Assembly: GCF_042186555.1 (NCBI RefSeq)
Contig: NC_133332.1
Span: forward strand, 123,838,375 to 123,902,374
Direction of reading: 5' to 3'
Source of the DNA: Aquarana catesbeiana
Lineage: Eukaryota; Chordata; Amphibia; Anura; Ranidae
DNA: 64,000 bases
Numbering within the stretch: position 1 is the first letter of the stretch; each line of letters begins with the position of its first letter. Of this stretch, positions 47,270 to 57,651 are shown in pieces. Below the pieces are notes generated by a model. The model was not told the origin of the DNA. It did not search any database and saw only the letters and a list, made by a program, of their open reading frames with translations. The position numbers were made by a program, and so were the translations under genes.

Positions 47270-47960
47270 AAAGGCACATTTAAAAAAAAAGTCAAAAAAG
47301 CTAGTGAAGTGTGCAATGTTGATGTTATTGTGCACCTTGGCACAAATGATTTGTCCCAGTATAGTGTGCGTTCTGTAAAAAAGGATTTTCAGAATTTGGA
47401 CCAGGATCTTTAATAGTTAGAGTACTGTTACATCTTCAGAGGTCTTACCTGTGCATAATGGACAACAAGAGAAAGTACTTCGTATAGCAAAATTCAATGT
47501 TTGGTTAAAGGATTGGTGCAATGCTGAAGGTTTTGGTTATGTTAGTCATGGAGATGCATTTAAATTGAGAAATGGGGTAGAGATGTAATTGATGAGGAGC
47601 ATTTATGCCCCCGGCAGGTTGAAACAAATGTGAGGGTTTTTGTTGCTGAGGACTGGACTAATGGGTTGGTCACTTCGGTTAAAATTTCTTGTGGTAAAAA
47701 TAAAGCAGTAGATAGCAGTGTTTGTGTGCACTAATGCTCGTAGTTTATGCAAAAAGCCTTGTGAGCTGACAGCTCTCATGTCTAGAGACAACTTGGACCT
47801 TGTTGAAATTACAGAGACATAGTTCAAGGATTCAAATGACTAGTAAATAACAATACCAGGATATACACTATACAGGAAAGACAGAGTAGGGAAGAGGAGA
47901 GGTGAAGTTGCCATATACAGTATGTCAAAATAGCATAAAGTTAACATTAATTGAAAAAAC
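47270..47960 (+). pseudogene. CR1/L2-type LINE relic: esterase-like and endonuclease-like segments
   Basis: Plus-strand fragments read DVIVHLGTNDLSQYSVRSV (GDSL/SGNH esterase-like block, as in ORF1 of CR1- and L2-clade LINEs), then WCNAEGFGYVSHGDAFKLRN (the following esterase part). Next come SRDNLDLVEITET and IPGYTLYRKDRVGKR, the N-terminal half of an apurinic endonuclease domain. There are multiple stops (for example after QDL near 47412) and frame changes. No reverse transcriptase follows; the relic ends near 47960. Confidence 0.75.
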
Positions 47961-48097
47961 AAATGAAATAATCAAAACCCTCTGGGTCAGCCTCAATTAA
48001 CTACTCTGTCTTTTTTATGCCATATGATTTCTTTGTTTCTATGTAGATTAAGTAACTGAATAACTGAAAGGTATAGCATTTTGAATATCTGTATAGG

Positions 48098-48327
48098 CAG
48101 TACAGTGGCTTAGTGGTTAGTGTTAGAGTCGTTCGTTTGAATTCCAGCAGTGACACTACCTGCTTGGAGTTTGCAGGTTCTCTCTGTGCTTGCTTGGGTT
48201 TCTTTCCACATTCCTGTGTACATTTGCCCTAGTATGGGTATGTGGCTCCTTGGGGGCAGGGACTGATGTGAATGTGCAATTAATATGTAAACTGTCAGCG
48301 CAAAATAAATACCTGACATAAATAAAT
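48098..48327 (+). mobile_element. tRNA-derived SINE with L2-like 3' end
   Basis: The head cagtggcttagtggttagtg carries a box A-like TGGCTTAGTGG, and gttcgtttgaattcc matches box B. A conserved-looking central part (tggagtttgcaggttctctc, tgcttgggtttc) follows, then ctccttgggggcagggactg and a tail resembling the L2 3' end (gtaaactgtcagcgcaaaat, aataaataaatg). It was presumably mobilised by L2 enzymes. Confidence 0.8.
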
Positions 48328-48587
48328 GTCTGGCTAAGACAGTGCAAGAAAAATATTTTGTTTTGCTGTTGCCTAAAATAAATATACATCTTTAATTTTA
48401 TAGCATTTTATGTAAAAAAAAAAATACACCTAACATATTTGACACCCATCAGCATTAAGAGTTCATTAATTAAAGACAGACAAAGTGTACTAGATTAGTA
48501 GTTTATCTCAAAGTAGGTTGAAATGGAATACAGTGCTTTATGTTTAACGACTTGCCATCTAGCATATGTATATATACAGGTATATTA

Positions 48588-48672
48588 TGATTATTATACA
48601 GGATTTATATAGCGCCAACATTTACACAGCGCTTTACAATATAAAGGGGGACAATACAATTTCAATACAATT
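48588..48672 (-). repeat. L2 LINE 3' tail, minus strand
   Basis: acaggatttatatagcgcca and acagcgctttacaatataaa are the reverse of the L2 end. It interrupts a CCACTTGCC-type repeat end near 48546. Confidence 0.85.
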
Positions 48673-48917
48673 AGTATATTTACAGATTTACAGTTACAGA
48701 TAGTATATTATATTGTGTGTATATATATATATATTTGTCTTGGGTAGCAATCGGTTATATCATGGCTGCAGCTACACTGTTTTTTCAGCTGTCAATAAGC
48801 TTTCATGTAAAGGCAATACAGATGGTTGCTGATCAATTTTACAGCATTCCCCTCCAGGTACCAACCACCACTGTTCCTGGACTCTTCTGTTCCACCGGGG
48901 AGCCTGGGACCACTGTA

Positions 48918-49534
48918 CAGTGTCTTGAAAAAGTATTTATACCCCTTGAAATTTTCCACATTTTGTCATGTTAAAATAAAAAATGTCAATGTATTTTATT
49001 GGGATTTTACTGTATGTGATAGATCAACACAAAGTGGCACATAATTGTAAAGTGGAAAGAAAATGATAAAAGGTTTTCAACATTTTTTACAAATAAATAT
49101 CTGAAAGTGTGGCTTGCATTTGTATTTAGCCCCCTTTACTCTGATACCCTAACTAAAATCTAGTGGAACCAATTGCCTTCAGAAGTCACCTAATTAGTAA
49201 ATAGAGTCCACCTGTGTGTATTTTAATCTCAGTATAAATACAGCTGTTCTTTGAAACCCTCAGAGGTTTATTAGAAAACCTTAGTGAACACACAGCATCA
49301 TGAAGGCCAAAGAACACACCAGACAGGTCAGGGATAAAGATGTGGAGAAGTTTTAAGCAGGGTTAGGTTATAAAAAAGTATCCCAAGTTTTGAACATCTC
49401 ATGGAGCACTGTTCAATCCATCATCCAAAGATGGAAAGAGTATGGCACAACTGCAAACCTACCAAGACATGGCCGTCCACCTAAACTGACAGTTCAGGCA
49501 AAGAGAGTATTAATCAGAGAAGCAGCCAAGAGGC
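48918..49534 (+). mobile_element. Tc1/mariner element, 3'-truncated
   Basis: The left terminal inverted repeat CAGTGTCTTGAAAAAGTATT, after TA, leads into the 5' part of a transposase. The ATG is near 49300. The N-terminal DNA-binding region is recognisable (VSQVLNISWSTVQSIIQRW, LPRHGRPPKLT) with an early TAA stop after VEKF. The element breaks off after EAAKRP at about 49534, where a hAT-like fragment begins. Catalytic residues are all lost. Confidence 0.9.
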
Positions 49535-50555
49535 CTTGCCCCCCTCACCCCAAAGCACCTTGTACCCTTGTTGATGAGGACAAGGTTCTCTTCCTAACAA
49601 CCCTGGGTTGTGGTTATGGGGGTATGCGGGCTAGGGGCTTGTCGGAATCTGAAAGCCCCCTGATCCCGCCCCCCAAAGTGAATGAGAATGGGGTGGGCAT
49701 CGTGAATGATGATGGATTTACATCGGGGGACAGTTTTTTCTATTGTTTAATAAAGGAATTGTCAAAAACTGTCTCTGTGTTTTTTTTTACTTTTTGACAC
49801 TTTTTTGGTGAATGGATAGTGGTACTATGTACCCCATACTCATTCACATAGGGGGATGGGATCTGGGGGCCCCCTTCTTAAAGGGGTCTTCCAGATTCTG
49901 ATTACCCCCTTGCCCATAGACCCCCACCACCACAGTCCAGGGTTGTGGGGAAGAGACCCTTGTCCCCATCAACATAGGTACAAGTTTCTTTGAGGTGGGG
50001 GCACATGGGGACAAGGTGTTTTGGGGTGGGGGGCACTCCCCATGTTAAGGGCATGTGGCCTGGTATGATTCAGGAGAGGGGGCGCTTGCTCACCCCCCTT
50101 TCCTGACCTGCCAGGCTGCATGCTAAGATAAGGGTCTAGTATTATCTAGTAATTTTGGGGGGGACCACAGGCCGTTTTTTCATAAATGTCATTTTTTGCT
50201 GCAGCATGTTCTATGCATACTACAGATGCACCATTTTACAGGCAGACTAAGGAGACCCCCCAGGCACTATATTTAAAGGAATTTTTCATTTTTATTGTTT
50301 CACTTTAAGCATCATTAAAATAACTACTCCTTTAAATACTATAGTTTAAAAAAAAATTGTATTGATACATGTCCCACAGGGCAATACCCGGGCCACCATA
50401 CCCTTTTTATAGCCAATAACTTGCATATAAGCCTTCAAAATGGGGACTTTTGATTTTTCAAGTTCAGGTCCATTAGACTTTAATGGTGTTCGGGTCCAAA
50501 CGTTTTGCGATGTTTGGCTGTTCTGGTGTGAACTGGGGTTGTTTGGCCCATCTCT
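49535..50555. mobile_element. Truncated palindromic hAT-like element
   Basis: Similar to about the right two-thirds of 31587-34611: ccttgtccccatcaacat, catgtggcctggtatgatt, tttcactttaagcat and the terminus ggcccatctcta at 50555. The left end is missing at the Tc1 join. A frame of 135 codons at 49390-49797 fuses Tc1 and hAT DNA and is not a gene. Confidence 0.75.
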
Positions 50556-50559
50556 ATTC

Positions 50560-51410
50560 CCAAAGCATACAACTCATTCTGGAACTTTAAACACTCAATG
50601 TAGGACAGACTCCTGACTCTACGCTACCATATTTGGATTCTGCAGTCCAGGAGCCATTTAACTCACTGCTTTTGTATAGGCTTGATGGTGGTCTTCGAGG
50701 CAGTCCCATATGCTCATTTCCACTACAGACTGTTGCACTTCAAAGTTCTAACTGCATGGGACAATAAAGTACAGTCTCTGGATTCACCAATTCACCTGAT
50801 TCCCAGAACCAGGTTGTCACTCGCCTGTTGGCTCACAAATACACCCCTGAAGTCAGGAATATCCTTCCTTTCCTTAGCCTGGAAAATTCCCTTAATGGAT
50901 ATCAGTCTGACAGGCTGGGGAGGAGTCATGGCCACCCTATGGATTCAGAGGTCTTGGTCACAAGAGGAAGTTAATCTCTTGATCAATATCCTGAAGCTGT
51001 GAACAATTAAGTTGTCCTTTCAATACCAGATCTCTCTGTTGCAAGGTCATATGATCTGGATTGAGATGGACAATAGCACAGCTGTGGTATACAGTACATC
51101 ATCCATCAGTGAGAAACCAGAGGTCTCACTGGTAAAGGAAAGGCTGACAAGATTCTGTCTTGGACAAAACATTACATTCTAGCCCCATCTGCACATTCTA
51201 GGTGTGGACAACTGGCGGCAGACTTCCTCGGTCAATTGTGTCTGGACTCAGCAGTATGATTTCTGCATGGGGAGATGTGTGGCCAGTATGGAATGCCAGA
51301 TTTGGGCATCTCAGCTTCCAGATTCAATGGCAAACCGCACAGGTGTATTTCCAGGTCAGACTCCTGGAAGATACCCTGTTGACTCTTCCAGATCATCTGG
51401 ATCTTCCATC
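50560..51410 (+). pseudogene. DIRS-type retroelement relic (RT end and RNase H)
   Basis: Plus-strand reading in shifting frames gives EAVPYAHFHYRLLHFKVLTA and LTGWGGVM with an acidic residue upstream, SWSQEEVNLLINIL, then IEMDNSTAVVY and LGVDNW followed by a decayed ADFLSR-type motif, and finally a MASRFN-type segment. These are the connection and RNase H regions typical of DIRS elements. There are several stops. A different subfamily from the minus-strand element at 59-62.5 kb. Confidence 0.75.
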
Positions 51411-51590
51411 CTAAGGAGTGGTTTACCACCCCACTTCAAGGTCCTTGGCCTTGTTGGCCTGGCTGTTGAAGCCCAGATTCTGAGAGATAGACACCACTCT
51501 GATTAATGTATTCCTATGCTTCTGAAAGCTAGGTAACCCACCTAGCTCTACCGTCTCACTTTTTTGAATGGTGCAAGGCACTTAAAGCAG
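51408..51590 (+). repeat. About 180-bp segment shared with 55757-55937 (possible tyrosine-recombinase start of DIRS)
   Basis: aaggagtggtttaccacccc through gaatggtgcaaggcactt is about 95% identical to the second copy. Read with frame changes it yields an EWCKAL-like motif, which fits the N-terminal region of DIRS tyrosine recombinases, but the match is weak. Confidence 0.6.
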
Positions 51591-52202
51591 CTCCTTGAGC
51601 TGCAAGCCCCCCACTGTTTTTTGTGGGCTTGTTAGACTTTTGTTTGCTGTGTTGCCTACTCCTCGCTTGGACTGCTTTTGGATTTTTTTGGATCTTGGTT
51701 GTCCCAGAATTGCTTCTGACCCTGTGTCCCTTAATGAACAAATAAGAAAGGATTTTTGGCACAGTTTCCATCTCTGTCTTATGATCCACTCCTACTAATG
51801 CTTTTTCACAAACCAGAAGCTTGATGGAAGTGGGAAGGGTTTTAACCAGCTGACCAAAAACGTTTTTGTTTGCCAGTGTCTAGTTCTGATCCTGTGTCCC
51901 TTATTGAACTCCAAAAAAGGATGTTATAGTAAGTCAAAAATCCTGTCATTTTTTGAGGAAAGCCTTTTAGCAAATTAAGTTTTCTATAGAAGGGACAGCA
52001 GCTAAAAGTGACCACTGACCTCAAATCAAAAAAATAAAACAAAAGACAAAAAGCCCCCACAATAATTAGGGAAAATGTCAGCAAAAAGCATAATTGCCCA
52101 GAGCACTACCAATGCAGTTCTTCAGCTTTTCCTACAAGAGCTTCCAATTTACTGACACTATGGATACTCTGTGCACCCTTTTAATATAGTAAGGGGACTG
52201 GC
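51591..52202. other. No gene recognised
   Basis: Short frames only. No element ends seen, although parts may be decayed DIRS flank. Confidence 0.4.
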
Positions 52203-52206
52203 TTAA

Positions 52207-52904
52207 AGCGGTTGTTAAGCTACTTTAACCTGTATACATCATTATACATCATCAGCACTGCCTCCTATTGTTGTATCCCCCTCTGTGTGTGATTTATAAA
52301 AATAAATGCTGCAAATACCTAATTTCACAGCTGAGATTGTGATCACGTGACTGGCCAGCTTTCTCCTTTTCTCATCTGAGAGATGTAGCGGGCAGGGTTG
52401 AGATTCCCCTGCTGATGTCAGTCTGGAGGGGAGGAGAAGGGGAGGAGGAGAGGAGGAGAGAGCTGGCTGGTCATGTGATCGCAATCTCGGCTGTGAAATG
52501 AGGTATTTACAGCATTTATATTTATAAATCATTCACAGAGGGGGACACTGCAATAGGAGGCGGTGCTGATGGTGTATACAAGTTAGTGTTTTGAGAGCAG
52601 CAGGAGGGGGGGGGGCTCACACACAGACAGAGAGGGGAGGGGGGAGGAGGACACAGGAGCAGAGAGGAGAGCAGATAGCAGGCTGTTGATGACAGAGGCA
52701 TGTAAACTTACCACGGTGTTTGGTCTCAGCAGCCATGATAAACCATGGTCAGTATACAGAGGAGTGTGGAGAAACTGGCAGGATCATCCAGGTTTTTTAG
52801 GTGTTACAGGGGGGCAAATTACACAGGACAAGCACTGTGTCATAAAACATGCTTTAAAGAAGCATGATTCTTTTTTTTTTTTTTTATTGGGGTTATCAAA
52901 CGCT
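52207..52904. mobile_element. TTAA-flanked MITE, 698 bp, long internal palindrome
   Basis: TTAA lies at 52203-52206 and 52905-52908. The termini are AGCGGTTGTTAA and TTATCAAACGCT (imperfect). Inverted arms of about 118 bp lie at about 52245-52362 and 52466-52583 (catcagcactgcctcctatt against aataggaggcggtgctgatg). The 3' part shares gaggcatgtaaacttaccac with the element at 845-1262. Confidence 0.8.
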
Positions 52905-53145
52905 TTAACCACAAGCTCCCTTCTTGGCCTTTATAAGGCTAGAGGCCACAGTTCAAAGGCCTTTACAGTGCATTATGGTTTAAAACAAATCTCCTGGGAA
53001 AATCTGAACATGAATCCAAAATTCACAAGGTTCTTCTCAAACCATAGTAGCGGTAAACCCAAACCTCATCCCTATTGATCACTAAGACACTGCAAGAATA
53101 ATTATTTTTATTATTTAAAAATTATGTGTATGACACAATGTTTTA

Positions 53146-53223
53146 CCACTTGCTGTCCTTAGGCTGTATAGATATTATACTAGAATACTATATAGATATA
53201 TATATAGCCTCAGGAGCAAGTGG
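53146..53223. mobile_element. Miniature CCACTTGC-family element
   Basis: Ends ccacttgctgtcc and ggagcaagtgg are inverted; only 78 bp remain. It is directly followed by TTAA and the next MITE. Confidence 0.5.
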
Positions 53224-53227
53224 TTAA

Positions 53228-53455
53228 AGTGATATTAAAGGCAATTTTTTTTATAACAAACATGTTATACTTACCTGCTCTGTGTAATGGTTTTGTGGGG
53301 GACCCTCTTCTCGGGCTTCTGACTTCAGCTTGTTCAATTAAACTTTGCAATAAAACCTGGAAGCTGATTGGTTTCTGTGCACAGCTGCACCAGATTTTGC
53401 ACTCTACAGTTTTAGTAAATTTCCCCCAAAATCTCCAATGCACAATGGATCTACT
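53228..53455. mobile_element. Short TTAA MITE with nested palindromic repeat
   Basis: TTAA lies at 53224-53227 and 53456-53459. The left end AGTGATATTAAAG is family-like and the right end ATCTACT is weak. 53318-53429 is a partial GATTTACTAAAAC-family palindrome (aagctgattggtttctgtgc). Confidence 0.5.
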
Positions 53456-53459
53456 TTAA

Positions 53460-54620
53460 TCCAAGTATTGTGTTATCATTGTGGAGCAAAAAATGCAGTC
53501 TCCATTTTACATTATCTTTGCAGAAAGATTGCATTGTCTGACATTCCAGTAGTCATCGAAATGTAAATGTAAAACTATGCACAGAAAATGCCCTCATGAA
53601 AATTTAGGGTAGCATAAAAATAAAATATATTATACTATATACTATATATATATAATGAAAATATTTTTAAGTAAACTTGATAATAACAACTCAAATTGCC
53701 CTTAAATAGATTTACCATATGACCAAAATCTTTCTGTCTCAGTGAAACAGCCCCAACAGAGGAAATATGATAAACCTACATGTAAACCAGTAGGATCAAC
53801 AAACAGCTAATGTGCATGAGAAAAATTGCATGAAGGAGTGATTGCAGCTAAAAGTGATAATATTAGAAGATGGTTTTTCATAAAATGTGAATCATGTTTT
53901 TTCATTAAAAAAATTAAGACAACACACCTACACACTGAAGTTGTATGGTTCAGGTGGCAACTGGTGGTCAGTCACTCCCTTCCACTGCTCCTGTCCACCT
54001 GAGAGTTTTGGTTGTATCCATCTACCTTTAAATGTTTCAACAATTTCTGTTGCATTCTCCATATATTAAAATAATTAAATACGTGAACGAATCCTCTCAT
54101 AATAGCCAGAGCATGTGTGCAGATCCAAGAGCCTAGAATTGGATACTTTATCAGTAGGTTTTCTGGAGAGATAAAAGTAACTGTATGTTTTTCACCAGCA
54201 TCTACCAAAAACAGAAATACCAGTTTTTAATGGACTGACCCTTAAAGACACTTCAGGCATAAATATAGCTGGATGAATTAGGACTTCCACTGCACTTAAA
54301 CTAAGAATTCAGACTGAATGTATTTTAAGTGATCAAACTGACTGTCAGTCTTGGAATACCAATTTTACACTTGAAAAATAATCATTGAACTTGAGCTTTT
54401 TGACAGCAATCATTCTGTCAGATTCCATTTTACCAAAAAGTATGTTAATGTAATTTGTCTAATTCATTAACTACCTCTGAATTCCCAAGCCCATTAATAT
54501 GTTTCTGCTAAAATAGTTGAATGTCTCCTTTATGCCTTTGAGTACTCAAATACACGTGGCGCATTTGTATTGCTTGGTAGCAGCAATAGTTTTAGTGTGT
54601 AGAACATAGTGTATCTCTCA
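53460..54620. other. Unique AT-rich DNA, no gene recognised
   Basis: No frames with recognisable motifs and no repeat boundaries. Confidence 0.45.
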
Positions 54621-55040
54621 TTCTGTCGGAATAAACTCTGAAGGTTTTTCCGGCGGAGTTCCGTCGGAATTCCGCTGAAACTGTCTTGCGTACACACGAT
54701 TACACCAAAGTCCGACCGTCAAGAACGTGGTGACGTACAACATGTACGACGGGACTAGCAAAAGGAAGTTCAATAGCCAGTAGCCAATAGCATCCGTCTC
54801 TTACTTGCTTCAGAGCATGCGTCGTTTTTGGTCCATTGGAACAGCATATAGATGAGCAGCTTTCCGGATAGGAATTGGTTCAGTCGGAAATATTTAGGAC
54901 ATGTTGTATTTCTAGGTCCGTCAGAATTTTCAAAAAAAAAAAGTCCGATGAGGCATACACACGATTGGAATATATGATGAAAAGCTTCCGTCTGACTTTT
55001 TCTGTAGAACATTCCGCTCGTGTGTACGCGGCATCAGAAA
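54621..55040. repeat. GCGTACACACGA interspersed repeat
   Basis: It contains ttgcgtacacacgattac near 54685 and the inverted gctcgtgtgtacgcggcatc at 55015-55035, plus ttccgtcggaattccg-type palindromes. The left end appears truncated. It is non-coding. Confidence 0.5.
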
Positions 55041-55045
55041 GAGTT

Positions 55046-55216
55046 AATCTTAGATTGTAAGCTCTAAGGAGCAGGGCCCTCTGATTCCTACTGTATTAAA
55101 GTGTATTATATTTGTACTGTCTACCCTCAAGTTGTAAAGCTCTACGTAAACTGTTGGCGCTATATAAATCCTGTATTATAATAATAATAATAATTATAAT
55201 AATAATAATAATAATC
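55046..55216 (+). repeat. L2 LINE 3' tail
   Basis: ttagattgtaagctctaagg through ggcgctatataaatcctgta and an (ATA)n tail of about 35 bp. Confidence 0.9.
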
Positions 55217-55710
55217 TCATGCTACTCGGAGATTACATATCACACATATAGCTGCACTCTTGTTCTGTGATAAAATATGTATATATTGTTATATTGCACA
55301 TATATGTATATTTAAAATAAATATGCATATTATGATTCTGTACAAAATTTAGGGTGAGTTTATCTTTCTGGATTTACCAGGATTTGCACATGTTCACCAG
55401 CAACATGGTGGTCCAAATGTTATTTTTAGCAGACTATTGTTTTCATTCCAACCATGGGCAGAAGGTTGACTTTAATGCCTTTGTAAACAGAGAATGTACT
55501 TTAATTAGGGATGAGACTTTCAGTTAAAGTGGGCATGGTTCCTGCAAGAATCATATTATTACCTATTGTACAATTTAAATTTAAAATACTGCACAGGAAA
55601 ATGTACAATAATAGAGACAAAAACTAAGCCAGCATGTTATTGTTCATTAGCAAAATTATGTATGTATTTGTTTAGGTAGCTACAACGTTTACCCTGTATA
55701 CTCTAGGTAA

Positions 55711-56324
55711 AGTGACTGTAAAGGGAACAATGAAAAAAAAAAGTCTATACTTACATCCCAAGGAGTGGTTTACCACCCCACTTCAAAGTCCTCGGCCTTG
55801 TTGGCCTGGCTGTTGAAGCCCAGGTTCTAAGAGATAGACACCACTCTGATTAATTTATTCCTATGCTCCCGAAAGCTAGGTAACCCACCTAGCTCTAGCG
55901 TCTCACTTCTTTGAATGGTGCAAGGCACTTCAAGCATCCTCTTCTCGGGTCTCCCACCTTCAAGCCTTCTTTGAATGGTGCAAGGCACTTCAAACCTCCT
56001 CTTCTCTGGTCCCCCACGGAATTCCTGACTCCTCCTCTCTGTCCAGTGCCCCCATGGGAAGGGGCACTCATGCATGCTCACTCCTGAGCTTCGTTGCTGC
56101 TTCTATTGACATAGACAGTAGGACTCGGCCCCGCCCTGTTCCCTCATCACTGGCTTTGATTGACAGCATCGGGAGCCAATGTCTCTCAGTGCCCCAGCAA
56201 ATGCAGTGAGACCTGGAAGTGTGGGGAGAGAAGAGCTGCAGAGGTGCACAGTGCTGAATCAAGTGAGGGCTCAGGTAAGTAAAAAGGGGGGGCATGAGGG
56301 GGATGTTTAGGCTTTAGAACTACT
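55711..56324. mobile_element. TTAA-type MITE carrying a DIRS-shared segment
   Basis: The left flank GTAA (55707-55710) is a mutated TTAA; the right is TTAA at 56325-56328. The termini are AGTGACTGTAAAG and a diverged right end CTTTAGAACTACT. Its first third is displaced by 55757-55937, which matches 51408-51590. Directly after it, ttctttgaatggtgcaaggc occurs again, so part of the segment is duplicated in tandem. Confidence 0.6.
55757..55937 (+). repeat. Copy of the 51408-51590 segment inside a MITE
   Basis: Same orientation and same left break (catcccaaggagtgg) as the copy in the DIRS relic; similarity stops after cacttcaagca. It suggests capture of host DNA by the MITE or a stand-alone repeat. 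Confidence 0.75.
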
Positions 56325-56328
56325 TTAA

Positions 56329-56682
56329 ACAGGTTGTAAACCTCCACTGGTAAATTGTACCTATAGGTAAGCCTATAATAAGGCACTGTAAATATCTCCT
56401 AAACGTGTGCCGTTTAGGAGATATTTGCTATACACTGCTCCCATGATGTCATCGGTGCATGCGCTGTGAAGAAGCAGTGGCCCACGACATTTCTTCAATA
56501 GCGCATGCGCAGGAGTGACGTCACATGACTCTGACCAGTTACAGAGCCGGATGCGATCTGCAGCGGGGACAGTGCGGGCAAGATTGCAGGTAAGTGTCAC
56601 ATAATGTGCTAGTATGCATTGCATACTTTTACTTTGCTGGGAAATAAAAAGGAAGTAAAACCCATCAAGGTTTACTTCCTCT
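56329..56682. mobile_element. TTAA-flanked MITE adjoining the previous one
   Basis: TTAA lies at 56325-56328 and 56683-56686, the first shared with the upstream element. The left end is ACAGGTTGTAAACC and the right GGTTTACTTCCTCT. Internal hairpin: atctcctaaacg/cgtttaggagat. Confidence 0.75.
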
Positions 56683-56689
56683 TTAAGGC

Positions 56690-57239
56690 TTGTTCAGCAT
56701 AGCAGGTGGAGAAATGCATCAAAAAGAATGCTGGGTGGAGTGTCCTCACTAGTGCTGTAACAATAAAGTTGCCTTTATGCCTAATGGATTAGCAGTGTGC
56801 AGTTTTCTATTATGGTACATAGACTAGTTTAGAAGGAGCGGATCCTGGAGACGTGAGCACCCACACCTGAGGTGGACATCAACAAACCTTTAAGCAGTGC
56901 TGGGGTTACTGCAAGTATTATTTATTTTTATAGCTTTGCAGGTAAAATCCAGATTATGGCTGCTACTGTTACGGATGGAAAAAAAAATGAAGATGACATT
57001 TTTATTGTTCTAACAATAAAACAATTAAGATTCCCCTATTAATTTTAGTAGATACCATTAAAAGTAAAGCCACAGCTAGTGTTATAACAGACCCAATTAC
57101 TCGAGCATACTGTTCCTTTCATGCTGTGGCACTTCCTTGCCCCCCGAAAACACTTTCTCCCTCAGTCTAGCAATTAACTGCTTGAACAGTATAATAAGGA
57201 AGCAATTAAGAGGTGACAGAGAAAAATTAACACTCCGTT
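56690..57239. other. No gene recognised
   Basis: No frame, element end or array identified. Confidence 0.4.
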
Positions 57240-57620
57240 TCACATTAAAGGTCAAGTGAGTATCCTTGCCATTGTGAGCAAAATGTGTCTTTGAAAACCT
57301 GTAGTTTGTATGTATTTTTCTTTTGAATCAGAAGCCAGCTCCAGGTTTTTTTTTGTCTAGCATCCCAATTTGAAAATGGATGATAACTAATTGGATGCTG
57401 TCTGCTAAAATAAGCTGTATTAATTGCAGTTTGTTCTCTAGTAAGTGTCAAGGAAAACAAAATCTGTGTAATGTGTAGGCACAAAAGTAAGCAACTTCAA
57501 TTTAAACATGCAGACTGTGTACTGTAGCAAATAAAAACTGTGCTGGATGCATTGTTACCATGGCAGAGGCCATTTGCATAGTAAATAACAGCTATCACAA
57601 GCATTCAGTTCCCTCTCTCT
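57240..57620. promoter_or_regulatory. Candidate conserved non-coding element (speculative)
   Basis: Single-copy, high-complexity DNA in a repeat-dense window. It contains the octamer ATTTGCAT (in gccatttgcatagtaaataa), the homeodomain-type core TTAATTG and a CATTGTT Sox-type site. Such clusters are typical of developmental enhancers but also occur by chance; conservation is untested. Confidence 0.2.
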
Positions 57621-57651
57621 CTCTGTAAAAAAAAAAAAAAAAAAAAAAAAG
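57608..57651. repeat. (CT)n followed by poly-A
   Basis: ctctctctctctgt, then more than 20 A. It could be a retroposon tail, but no element was recognised upstream. Confidence 0.85.

Noticed and set aside
48098..48180. tRNA gene
   Set aside because: Boxes A and B are present but the cloverleaf is not, and the downstream sequence is SINE body with an L2-like tail.
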